NCBI GenBank assembly: GCA_050117315.1 | Contig: JASFMY010000054.1 | Location: forward strand, 1-38,016 | Length of the DNA stretch: 38,016 nucleotides | Source of the DNA: JANQIV01 sp050117315 | GTDB taxonomy: Bacteria > Bacteroidota > Ignavibacteria > Ignavibacteriales > Melioribacteraceae | Direction: 5' to 3' | Shown: one piece after another, positions 1 to 6,959 of the stretch | Position numbering within the stretch: the first letter of the stretch is position 1 | Layout of the letters: each line of letters starts with the position of its first letter | Notes under the pieces: generated by a model | The model's database searches: none | The model's input: the letters and a program-made list of their open reading frames with translations, nothing else | Told to the model about the DNA's origin: nothing | Translations under genes and position numbers: made by a program

Positions 1-5
1 TAGGA

Positions 6-76
6 GTCATTCCCGAATGCTTTAATCGGGAATCTTCTAAAAAAATAGATTCTGTGTAAAACCATCACGGAATGAC
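6..76. repeat. Dispersed palindromic repeat C, copy 1
   Basis: The ends are inverted: GTCATTCC at 6-13 and GGAATGAC at 69-76. Just inside the left end is a hairpin (ATTCCCG...CGGGAAT, 9-34). A second copy with the same ends lies at 18994-19101 inside the his operon. It sits just beyond the stop codon of the small minus-strand ORF at 82-261, so its hairpin could act as a terminator for that gene. No coding content. Confidence 0.6.
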
Positions 77-81
77 AATCC

Positions 82-261
82 TTAAGTTGACAGCATTGCA
101 TCAAGACCACCCGGGGGTCCACCGCTCTCAGTCATATCTATATCAAATTTGACTAATTTTGGTGTTTCCCAAGACAGTCTTTCAGATGCTGTAGGCTCAA
201 CTTCCTTTTCCCTAAAATTGTTGTCATTAGATTGTTGAATTGACCTATTTTCCTTTTTCAT
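82..261 (-). CDS. Putative lasso-peptide-like RiPP precursor (59 aa)
   Basis: A 59-residue ORF with an acidic, polar N-terminal half and then the segment WETPKLVKFDIDMTE. This matches the leader pattern of paeninodin-type lasso precursors: aromatic-x-x-P, Leu, hydrophobic-Asp, then Thr at position -2. The predicted core after Thr-Glu is SGGPPGGLDAMLST. It starts with a small residue and has Asp at position 9, where a macrolactam ring acid is expected. Known of the family: the leader is bound by an RRE domain and cleaved by a B-type protease, and a C-type synthetase closes the ring. None of those genes is visible; they would have to lie to the left of the window. A GG-type leader peptide of another RiPP class is possible. 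The call rests on motif spacing only. Confidence 0.45.
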   Translation of the reverse strand: MKKENRSIQQSNDNNFREKEVEPTASERLSWETPKLVKFDIDMTESGGPPGGLDAMLST

Positions 262-278
262 TTTTTGTTCTCTTTCTA

Positions 279-407
279 TTAAGTTTTGTTTTTATTCCGG
301 AATATGTCAAATCCTTTTGTTATTTCAAAGGAATTCATCATTCTTTTTAGGAGCTAATTCTTCGACATTTTCTTTTGAAGTTCATTAAAAGTTTTTTCAT
401 CATTCAT
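279..407 (-). pseudogene. Small ORF with in-frame stop upstream of the RiPP-like ORF
   Basis: The minus strand has ATG at 407 preceded by AAGGA at a good spacing, then 17 codons (MNDEKTFNELQKKMSKN) and a TAG at 356-354. The same frame stays open for 24 more codons to TAA at 281-279, just before the 82-261 gene on the same strand. It is either a tiny gene of 17 residues or a 41-residue gene broken by a nonsense change. No family recognised; its only context is co-orientation with the RiPP-like ORF. Confidence 0.25.
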
Positions 408-717
408 GATATAGTTCCTTATTTATAAGTTTAGTAAGAGAGAAACAGAGCGACTATTATTGTAAATCGTATAAAAGCTGGGATCAGTTGGGAACAATGC
501 TCTTCGGTATATTAAGTAGATGCGATTCAATGGGAGAAATATAAAGGCATTAAGTGGAAAATTAAATCATCTGGGATTGCAAAAAGCACCAACCAAAAGT
601 ACTGCCGGAGATGGATTAAGAAGAAGATATAGTTCATTTTTTGAGGCATTATATTATAAACTTGTGGAACAATATAAGAGCTTTTTCTCGGACAGCCGAA
701 CATACGGGTTAACATTA

Positions 718-883
718 GAGTTTCTGCGAAATTAGATATCTAAACGTTTTGTCATTTCGACTGGAAGGAGAAATCTTTGAAATCACACTCTAATTGAAAG
801 ATTTCCCGCTAAAAGGACGGCGGACAGGCTTACCCAAAAAACGGGTTCGAAATTGTAACAATTTGTTTTTTTTGCAGAAACTC
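718..883 (+). mobile_element. MITE family A, copy 1 (TA target)
   Basis: A 166-bp non-coding element with terminal inverted repeats GAGTTTCTGC (718) and GCAGAAACTC (ending 883), flanked by TA at 716-717 and 884-885. Internal features shared with the other copies are TCATTTCGAC, GAGAAATCTTTGAAAT paired with an AAAGATTTC arm, and CGGGTTCGAAAT near the right end. It lies inside the IS4 transposase gene; removing it with one TA joins GLT-LFKELLIIDSTT in frame. The TA duplication is characteristic of the IS630/Tc1-mariner transposase class, so it is probably mobilised in trans by such an enzyme. No transposase of that class is in the window. Confidence 0.85.
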
Positions 884-1256
884 TATTCAAAGAGTTATTA
901 ATAATCGATTCAACCACAATTAGACTCTTTAGCGATATACTAAAAGGAGTAGGAAGAAATCCGAAGAATGATGAAAAAGAAAGGGGGCTTAAAGGTTCAT
1001 ATGCTAATAGAGGCAGTACAATCAGTTAGTAAGTTTGTTCGAATAACAGCAGCAAAAGTGCACGACAAAAACTTTTTAACACAAGTGTATATAAGAAATA
1101 GAATTACTATTTAAGAAAATGAAGCAGAATTTTCAGTTACATTATTTTTACGGTGAGAATGAAAATGCAATTAGAACACAAGTATGGTGTACACTAATAG
1201 CACAATTACTACTGACGGTATTACAAAAAATGGCTAATGGAAAAGCCCGACTTGTC

Positions 1257-1714
1257 GCATAAGCGTCAACTTAACTATGATGTAATGTTTTAATAGCTCC
1301 GGCATTCAGGGTGTGTTGCATAACTAAAATAAATAATCATAGCCACGACCTTTCAGGTCGTGGACAATAAGTCTCAACAAAAACTCCGGGCATTAGCCCA
1401 ATTTTCTCTCATATTTGGGCTAAAGCCCGGATTCTATTAGGTTTCTTATTTCCAACGTGCTGAAGCACGTGGCTATTGAAGCACCTAATTGAGTTCTGCA
1501 ACACACTCTTCATGCCGGAGGTTAATATCATCCCCAAGTTTTCGGACTTTAGTCCAATAAACTGTTTGGGCTATCCGAAGGATCCCTTTCCGGGAAAGCC
1601 CATAGGTGTGTGTCAATCATCCTTTCCCCAACTTGCCCCGGAGGGATTCATTTTGAAAAAGTTGGGGCTATTGCAAAAAAAAATGAATATTGCACCTTAA
1701 GTTGACGCTTATGC
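1257..1714. mobile_element. Hairpin-rich element family B, copy 1
   Basis: A 458-bp non-coding element with inverted ends GCATAAGCGTCAACTTAA and TTAAGTTGACGCTTATGC. It is flanked by a direct repeat GACTTGTC (1249-1256 and 1715-1722), and the empty site would read CCCGACTTGTCGGG, itself a palindrome. Inside is a series of hairpins: CCACGACC/GGTCGTGG (1343-1363), GGGCATTAGCCC (1388-1399), a CGTGCT/AGCACG stem near 1455-1470, GGACTTTAGTCC near 1545-1556, and CCCCAACTT/AAGTTGGGG (1626-1666). A second copy is at 33506-33941. Short ORFs inside are not supported. The transposase class is unknown. Confidence 0.8.
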
Positions 1715-1758
1715 GACTTGTCGGGATCAACCATTGCAACATTGGTACGAATACATTA

Positions 1759-1940
1759 GAGTTTCTGCAAAATTAGATATCTAAACGTTTTGTCATTTCG
1801 ACCGGAGGGAGAAATCTTTGAAATCATCCTCTAATTGAAAGATTTCCCGCCAAAAAGATACGCCAAAGGCGCACAGGCGGCGGACATGCTCACCCAAAAA
1901 CGGGTTCGAAATGACCGACTTTTTATTTCGCAGAAACTAT
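1759..1940 (+). mobile_element. MITE family A, copy 2 (TA target)
   Basis: A 182-bp copy with left end GAGTTTCTGC and right end GCAGAAACTA (one change), flanked by TA at 1757-1758 and 1941-1942. Compared with copies 1 and 3 it has extra sequence AGATACGCCAAAGGCGCA in the middle, shared with copy 4. It interrupts the 3-prime part of the IS4 transposase. Excision with one TA restores RIH-YLISLLDVYQLL in one frame. Confidence 0.85.
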
Positions 1941-2036
1941 ATTTAATAAGTTTATTGGATGTTTATCAATTACTAAGAAATCTAAAAAGAACATATGCAA
2001 AGAATAAACAAAAGGACTTCCATTTTGAGGGAGCTG

Positions 2037-2069
2037 GTTGTCATTAATTATCACAATATGTAATATAAA
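2037..2069. repeat. Short shared upstream sequence, copy 1
   Basis: GTTGTCATTAATTATCA, a 5-base spacer, then TGTAATATAAA. The same two blocks with the same spacing occur at 6864-6896 upstream of mgsA. Copy 1 overlaps the last codons of the dead IS4 transposase and lies about 70 bases before the permease gene at 2139. It may be the right end of the IS, left alone in the second location, or a shared control sequence. Confidence 0.5.
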
Positions 2070-2124
2070 GTTATACGGATTGAAATAAGTTGCTGAAAAA
2101 ATTATTTTAATTATATCTGAAAAA

Positions 2125-2134
2125 GGGGGGGGGG
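2125..2134 (+). promoter_or_regulatory. G10 homopolymer in the ribosome-binding region
   Basis: Ten consecutive G residues end four bases before the ATG at 2139, occupying the Shine-Dalgarno position of the permease gene. Long G tracts are unusual in this AT-rich sequence and are prone to slipped-strand length change, which would alter ribosome-binding strength and spacing. The regulatory effect is inference. Confidence 0.5.
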
Positions 2135-2138
2135 CATC

Positions 2139-4565
2139 ATGTTATCAAATTTTTTTAAAATCGCATTCCGAAATATTCTTCGAAATAAAATCTATTCATT
2201 TATTAACATTGCAGGTTTTGCAATAGGACTGGCAAGCTGCATTATAATCATGATTTATGTCAGCTATGAATTAAGTTACGACAAATTCCATGATAAAGCA
2301 GATAAAATCTATAGAGTAACGGTTAACGGGAAGCTCGGGGATAATGAATTCAACATGGCCTCAACCCCGCCGCCAATGGCGCAAATACTGCTTGATAATT
2401 ATCCGGAGGTTATTAACACAGTACGTTTACAGCCCTCGGAAAATATGTTGATCAGAACAGGTAACGAAAATAATGAGAACTTTATTGAAAATGATTTCAT
2501 CTGGGCAGACTCTTCTTTCTTTGATTTTTTTACCTATAAATTAATCTTAGGTGAGAACAATAATGTTTTAGCTGAACCTCACACTGTTGTTTTAACAAAG
2601 TCCGCTGCATTAAAATATTTCGGGCGATTAGATGTAATAGGAACTATACTGGAGTTTGAAGATTTTACCCCGTATAAAATAACTGGCGTCTGCGAGGACC
2701 CGCCGGATAACGCTCATTTCCGCTTTGACATTTTAGCATCGTTAAAAAGTCTTGATTACGACGACGCAGATTTTTGGCTGGGCAATCCGTTTAATACTTA
2801 TATAATGCTTGCCGAAAATTCAAGTGCGACTCAATTGAAAGAAAAATTACCTGAGCTTGTTAATAAATATGTTGGTCCGCAAATGCAAGAGGCTATCGGT
2901 TCAACACTTGAAGATTTCAAAAACAACGGCGGTTATTACAGATATGGTTTACAGTCATTAACCGATATCCATCTTAATTCAAACTTGCAAGGCGAGATTG
3001 AGACAAACGGCGATATTCTCTATATCTATATTTTTTCATTTATAGCATTATTTATACTGGCAATTGCTTGTATAAATTTTATGAATCTTTCTACGGCACG
3101 ATCAATGATAAGAGCGAAAGAAGTTGGTGTTAGAAAAGTATTGGGCTCTCACGTAGGGCAGATTATAAAACAGTTTTTAGCTGAATCAATTATTATTACT
3201 ACAATTGCAATGTTGATTGCCGTAGGAATTGCATATTTGTTTTTACCGTACTTCAACGACATTGCAGGAAAAGAATATTCATTTTTAATTTTTAATGAAT
3301 GGTATTCAATCCCGGCTATATTTATAAGTATTTTAGTCGTGGGATTTTTAGCGGGAATTTACCCTGCCGTATACTTGTCATCTTTTCAGCCTGTAAAAGT
3401 TTTGAAGACATCGCTTACCTCGGTTGAGAGCGGTTCATCAATGCGAAAGGTATTGGTTGTATTTCAATTCAGTGTATCTATAATGTTGATTATTGGTACG
3501 CTTGTTATAAATGACCAGTTGAGTTACGTACAGGATAAGAAATTAGGCTGGGATAAGGATCACATACTTGTAATAAAAAGGGCGTGGGCAGTTGAAAACA
3601 ATGAAGAAGTTATTAAAAATGAACTGTTGAGTAATCCAAATATCCTGACCTTTACTTCTTCGTGGGCAATACCGGGCCGGATTTATAACGGTTACCTTGT
3701 TTGGAACCCGGAAACTCCGAGAGGCACACAGCATTTGATTTCAGGTATGAGCGTAAAATATGATTTTGATAAAACTTATTCTGTCGAAGTGAAAGAAGGT
3801 AGATTATTTTCTAAAGAATTTTTGAGTGATTCGTTGGCCGTGGTATTGAATGAAACAGCAGTTTCATTACTTGGTTACAAAGACCCTGTTGGTAAACGAT
3901 TAACTTTTCCGGGTGCTAATGAAGATGAAGATTTTCATCTTAATATTATAGGAGTAGTAAAGGATTTTCATTTTGAATCCCTGCATCATAAAATAAACCC
4001 GCTGCTTATAACTCTTGAAAGACAATGGCCCGGGTTTATTTCTATGAAGATAAACCCGGTTAATGTTCAAGAAACAGTTGCTTATGCGAATGAAGTATGG
4101 GCAAAGTATATATCCGATAAGCCTTTTGAGTACTTTTTTGCGGATGAAGATTTTGCGAGACTTTATGAAAATGAAGAAAGAACCGGAAGAATATTTTCTT
4201 CATTCTCCGTGCTTGCTATTATTATAGCGTGCCTGGGATTATTCGGTTTGGCAACCTTTATTACAAACCAGCGTAAAAAAGAAATTGGAATTAGGAAAAC
4301 ACTCGGCGCATCAATTTATAGTATTGTGTACCTGCTGTCAAAACAATTCAGTATCTGGGTAATACTTGCAAACCTAATTGCCTGGCCTGTAGCTTATTAT
4401 TTTATGGGACAGTGGTTAAACAATTTTGAATATAGAATTGACGTGAATTTACTCAGCTTTTTAATAGCCGCAGTACTTGTATTTTTAATTGCGCTGATAA
4501 CAGTTGCTTATCAATCAATCAGAGCCGCAATGGCTAATCCGGTTGACAGTATAAAATATGAGTGA
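2139..4565 (+). CDS. FtsX/MacB-type ABC transporter permease, orphan (808 aa)
   Basis: An inner-membrane permease with the full-length duplicated architecture: TM1 near 20-42 (FINIAGFAIGLASCIIIMIY), a MacB-type periplasmic domain to about 285, three TM helices (about 290-410) including the FtsX signature region LSTARSMIRAKEVGVRKVLG, then a second unit with TM near 428-450, a periplasmic domain to about 685, and three more TM helices including KKEIGIRKTLGAS. It ends NPVDSIKYE like its paralogues at 27080, 29705 and 34211. No ATP-binding domain is present and no ATPase gene is adjacent, so a partner encoded elsewhere is presumed. Substrate unknown; relatives include antimicrobial/lipoprotein exporters. 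The start at 2139 sits directly behind the G10 tract. Confidence 0.9.
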   Translation: MLSNFFKIAFRNILRNKIYSFINIAGFAIGLASCIIIMIYVSYELSYDKFHDKADKIYRVTVNGKLGDNEFNMASTPPPMAQILLDNYPEVINTVRLQPSENMLIRTGNENNENFIENDFIWADSSFFDFFTYKLILGENNNVLAEPHTVVLTKSAALKYFGRLDVIGTILEFEDFTPYKITGVCEDPPDNAHFRFDILASLKSLDYDDADFWLGNPFNTYIMLAENSSATQLKEKLPELVNKYVGPQMQEAIGSTLEDFKNNGGYYRYGLQSLTDIHLNSNLQGEIETNGDILYIYIFSFIALFILAIACINFMNLSTARSMIRAKEVGVRKVLGSHVGQIIKQFLAESIIITTIAMLIAVGIAYLFLPYFNDIAGKEYSFLIFNEWYSIPAIFISILVVGFLAGIYPAVYLSSFQPVKVLKTSLTSVESGSSMRKVLVVFQFSVSIMLIIGTLVINDQLSYVQDKKLGWDKDHILVIKRAWAVENNEEVIKNELLSNPNILTFTSSWAIPGRIYNGYLVWNPETPRGTQHLISGMSVKYDFDKTYSVEVKEGRLFSKEFLSDSLAVVLNETAVSLLGYKDPVGKRLTFPGANEDEDFHLNIIGVVKDFHFESLHHKINPLLITLERQWPGFISMKINPVNVQETVAYANEVWAKYISDKPFEYFFADEDFARLYENEERTGRIFSSFSVLAIIIACLGLFGLATFITNQRKKEIGIRKTLGASIYSIVYLLSKQFSIWVILANLIAWPVAYYFMGQWLNNFEYRIDVNLLSFLIAAVLVFLIALITVAYQSIRAAMANPVDSIKYE

Positions 4566-4709
4566 AGACATTGTGAACCAGTCTTTAAGTGAGTATTAAA
4601 TAAAAGAATTTTGTAAATTTCATTACAGCCTGGTAACAAATATTTTTTGTTGCTTATCAATATTGGGGAACATCACTAGAATTCATTACATAGTAAATAG
4701 ATAAAAACA

Positions 4710-5153
4710 ATGGACAATGAATTAAATCCAATGGATAAGTTTAATTTTTTACTTGGTGTATGGAAATTAGATTACATCATACCAAAGAGCCAGTTTAGTG
4801 AGCAGGACAGCGGTGTAGGAGAAGGTGAATTTAAACGTATACTCAATAATAAGTATGTTACTTTCGACTACTCAGCTAAATTATCAAAAATGGAAGATGG
4901 CGCACATGCAATATTTGTATGGGATTCAAAAAGCGAGATATATAGGTATTGGTGGTTTGAAGATTCCGGCGCATTCATGGAAGCAACCTGTAATTTTATA
5001 AATGAGAATTTGCTTTGTTTAAATTGGCATAACAGTTTGCTTGTTCAAACATTTGAGAAAATAGAAAACGGAAATATTATTCTCCAGATGAAGCATCCGA
5101 CAGCTAAAAAAAATTATGAAACAATTTTGGAAGTAATTTTTTCCAAGAAATAA
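4710..5153 (+). CDS. DUF1579-like small soluble protein (147 aa)
   Basis: No signal peptide and no membrane segment. The N-terminal pattern (FNFLLGVWKLDY, then acidic-GVGEGEF, then YVTFDYSAKL and AIFVWDSKSEIYRYWWFED) resembles the DUF1579/lipocalin-like beta-barrel family, where alternating aromatic strands form a small ligand-binding barrel. The function of that family is not established. It stands alone, 144 bases after the permease and with no obvious ribosome-binding site. It could be any small calycin-fold protein; the family call is tentative. Confidence 0.55.
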   Translation: MDNELNPMDKFNFLLGVWKLDYIIPKSQFSEQDSGVGEGEFKRILNNKYVTFDYSAKLSKMEDGAHAIFVWDSKSEIYRYWWFEDSGAFMEATCNFINENLLCLNWHNSLLVQTFEKIENGNIILQMKHPTAKKNYETILEVIFSKK

Positions 5154-5181
5154 AAATGAAGCAATACTAACTGCAGCAAAA

Positions 5182-5220
5182 AAAATAATTCACCGACATT
5201 GGTGCAGAGCCGATTATTTT
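5182..5220 (+). terminator. Possible terminator hairpin after the DUF1579-like gene
   Basis: Outer arms AAAATAAT (5182-5189) and ATTATTTT (5213-5220) enclose an inner CACC/GGTG stem (5191-5204). The T-rich right arm would serve as the tail. AT-rich and only moderately convincing. Confidence 0.35.
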
Positions 5221-5404
5221 ATTGTAATTTGTTGAGACTGTTAAGAACCGGTTTAAGACGATTTATTTTTGAAATTAGAAGAACAATTAATTCACACTTC
5301 CCGAAGTAATGTTTTTGTGCTAAAACTTTCATTTCTTGATTTTTGAAAAAGAAAAAAATATATACCATTATGGTTCTAAAATGTATTAAACGAAAAGTGG
5401 TAAA

Positions 5405-5647
5405 ATGTCGACAATTACAATAAAAAATATTCCGAAGAACCTTTACGAAAAATTAAAATTAAATGCAGCTGTTAACAGGCGGAGTATAAACAATGAAGTG
5501 ATTTATTGTATTGAAAATATGGTTAAAAGCAATAAGATTGATCCCGATGAATTTATAAACGAAATTGATAGTTTTCATAAAGCATTGGATGCTCCTTTAC
5601 TTACCGAAAAAAAATTGAAAGAATATAAAGAAGCCGGAAGATTATGA
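5405..5647 (+). CDS. FitA/VapB-type ribbon-helix-helix antitoxin, orphaned (80 aa)
   Basis: The opening MSTITIKNIPKNLYEKLKLN followed by AAVNRRSINNEVIYCIENMV is the Arc/FitA-like ribbon-helix-helix fold: a beta strand for operator contact and two helices for dimerisation. The C-terminal tail (about 50-80) would wrap the toxin. Its TGA overlaps the ATG of a VapC-type ORF in the usual ATGA arrangement, but that toxin is cut off after about 14 residues. Antitoxins of this class repress their own operon, so the gene may still act as a free repressor or protect against a related toxin elsewhere. Confidence 0.8.
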   Translation: MSTITIKNIPKNLYEKLKLNAAVNRRSINNEVIYCIENMVKSNKIDPDEFINEIDSFHKALDAPLLTEKKLKEYKEAGRL

Positions 5648-5733
5648 TAGTGGTGGACACAAACATAATTGCATATCTTTTAATCAACACTAATCGCTGC
5701 CGGAATAATATAATCTCTCAACATTGGCGCTGA
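5644..5733 (+). pseudogene. Truncated VapC-type PIN toxin (N-terminal stub)
   Basis: Starts by a 4-base overlap with the antitoxin and reads MIVVDTNIIAYLLI, the beta-1 strand of PIN-domain RNases with the first catalytic aspartate in VVDTN. Homology then stops: the frame runs into the tail of the convergent serine-hydrolase gene (stop at 5680) and ends at TGA 5731-5733. The remaining acidic residues of the PIN active site are absent, so it cannot be an active RNase. Confidence 0.75.
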
Positions 5734-6777
5734 ACTCATTCCGTTTGTATAGTTTTCTGCGTGTGTGGCAACAACAAGTTTTAAGTGAGGTATCACAAAT
5801 ATATACTGGTCACCCCAGCCGTCTGCATAAAAAATATCGTTGGTTTCCAATTGCTGCACGTAGCTGTTTGTTTCACCAAACGTCCACCATTGATAAGCGT
5901 ATTTATTTTTTTCCGTAATAGATATTTTTGTTTGAGTCGAATTATTTCTCCAGTCTTCGCTAATAACCTGCTGTCCTTCCCAAACACCTTTGTTCAGGAA
6001 CAATTTCCCTAACTTTAAAATATCTCTTGAAGTTAACCTGAGTCCCCATCCTGTATTGGTAATATTATTCGGGCCTTCTTCCCATTGATAATTTGTAATT
6101 CCAAGCGGTTCAAATAAATACTGCTCGGCAAATGCAGATGTTCTCATTCCCGTAGTTTGATAAATTATACCTGACAAAAGTATAGTACAGCCGGTGTTGT
6201 AAAGAAATTTTGTCCCGGGAGTATCCTGCATCGGCAGGTCCAGCATGTATTTTATCCAGTCCTGACTATTTGCTAACTTTAAAACATCATTTCTCGAATC
6301 GTTATAATTGTAAGTCCATTCATCCCATTCAAAGCCGGCACTCATTTTAAGTACGTGGTCTATAGTAATTCGTTCCTTTAAGCTGCTGTAGTTCTCCAAG
6401 CTTAGGTACCGGGGAAAGAAGTCAAGCAGTTTTTGATTAACAGAGTTAATAAAGCCTTTATCAATTGCAATACCTATTAAAGCAGAAGTAAAACTCTTTG
6501 TAACTGAATAGCACCTGTGAAGTTCTCCAACTGAAAATCCATTGAAATATTTTTCCAAACACAATGTATCGTTACGCATTATTAAAAGACTGTTAACCTC
6601 ACCGAAAGTACCGTTATTGATTTCCAACAACAGATCTGCAATTTTTTCGGAGTCAAGAAAAGTATCGAGACTGCCGGTTTCAAAGGGTTGAATGTTTGTT
6701 ATTGAATCTGTGTTATCCGTACTGCAGCCTAGAAAAGTTAGAATTATTATTAATAGTAAACATTTTTTGCTTTCCAA
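5680..6777 (-). CDS. Serine hydrolase of the beta-lactamase (class C-like) fold, lipoprotein (365 aa)
   Basis: The N-terminus is a lipoprotein signal: MESKK, a hydrophobic stretch, then FLGC with the lipidated cysteine at 18. The catalytic motif S-x-x-K is SVTK at 91-94, the second motif is the YNT near 193-195, and ADGWGDQYIFV (about 318-328) takes the place of the KTG/HxG strand. Length fits PF00144 members such as 6-aminohexanoate-dimer hydrolase/EstB-like esterases and PBP-like carboxypeptidases. Likely a membrane-anchored envelope or periplasmic hydrolase or esterase of unknown substrate; nothing points to antibiotic resistance. It is convergent with the toxin-antitoxin remnant, and its 3-prime end marks where VapC was lost. 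Confidence 0.8.
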   Translation of the reverse strand: MESKKCLLLIIILTFLGCSTDNTDSITNIQPFETGSLDTFLDSEKIADLLLEINNGTFGEVNSLLIMRNDTLCLEKYFNGFSVGELHRCYSVTKSFTSALIGIAIDKGFINSVNQKLLDFFPRYLSLENYSSLKERITIDHVLKMSAGFEWDEWTYNYNDSRNDVLKLANSQDWIKYMLDLPMQDTPGTKFLYNTGCTILLSGIIYQTTGMRTSAFAEQYLFEPLGITNYQWEEGPNNITNTGWGLRLTSRDILKLGKLFLNKGVWEGQQVISEDWRNNSTQTKISITEKNKYAYQWWTFGETNSYVQQLETNDIFYADGWGDQYIFVIPHLKLVVATHAENYTNGMSSAPMLRDYIIPAAISVD

Positions 6778-6863
6778 ATATCCCCCGGGACTTTTAATCG
6801 AAACCTAATTTGTTGTAATTGATATTTCAATCCCATATTTGGGTAATTATTTTAATTTCCCTT

Positions 6864-6896
6864 GTTGTCATTAATTATCATCCCGTGTAATATAAA
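6864..6896. repeat. Short shared upstream sequence, copy 2
   Basis: The same 17-base and 11-base blocks with a 5-base spacer as at 2037-2069. It lies 64 bases before the mgsA start. It may be an IS end remnant or a common control region; see the entry at 2037. Confidence 0.5.
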
Positions 6897-6959
6897 ATCA
6901 GCCTGTTTGAAATAGTTTTCTTAATAGATTATTTTGAGACTTAATTTAGGGGAATTAAC

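Larger units (their letters stand above)
441..2047 (+). pseudogene. Decayed IS4-family transposase, interrupted by three small elements
   Basis: Fragments in order: YYCKSYKSWDQLGTMLFGIL (about 456-515); after a frameshift, KALSGKLNHLGLQKAPTKST (from about 544) up to SDSRTYGLT (715); LFKELLIIDSTTIRLFSDIL (886-940), with the first DDE aspartate in DSTT; after a second frameshift, KKKGGLKVHMLIEAVQSVSK (967-1040) to KVHDKNFL; then FQLHYFYGENENAIRTQVWC (1130-1180), with the YREK-like region apparently deleted before it; and LISLLDVYQLLRNLKRTYAK (1945-2000) ending at TAA 2045-2047. Deleting the A elements at 718-883 and 1759-1940 with one TA each, and the B element at 1257-1714 with one target copy, joins the flanking reading frames. 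The N-terminus is missing. At least three frameshifts show it is dead. Confidence 0.85.

Noticed and set aside
1476..1700. A 74-codon plus-strand ORF
   Set aside because: Lies wholly inside the hairpin-rich B element and its frame is not kept in copy 2; low-complexity hairpin translation, not a protein.
1835..2047. A 70-codon ORF taken as a gene
   Set aside because: Its first part is MITE A2 and its last part is the tail of the dead IS4 transposase; it is a chimera created by the insertion.
5680..6777. Antibiotic-resistance beta-lactamase
   Set aside because: SVTK is present, but the YNT and GWGDQ regions fit the general serine hydrolase/esterase branch; there is no support for resistance function.
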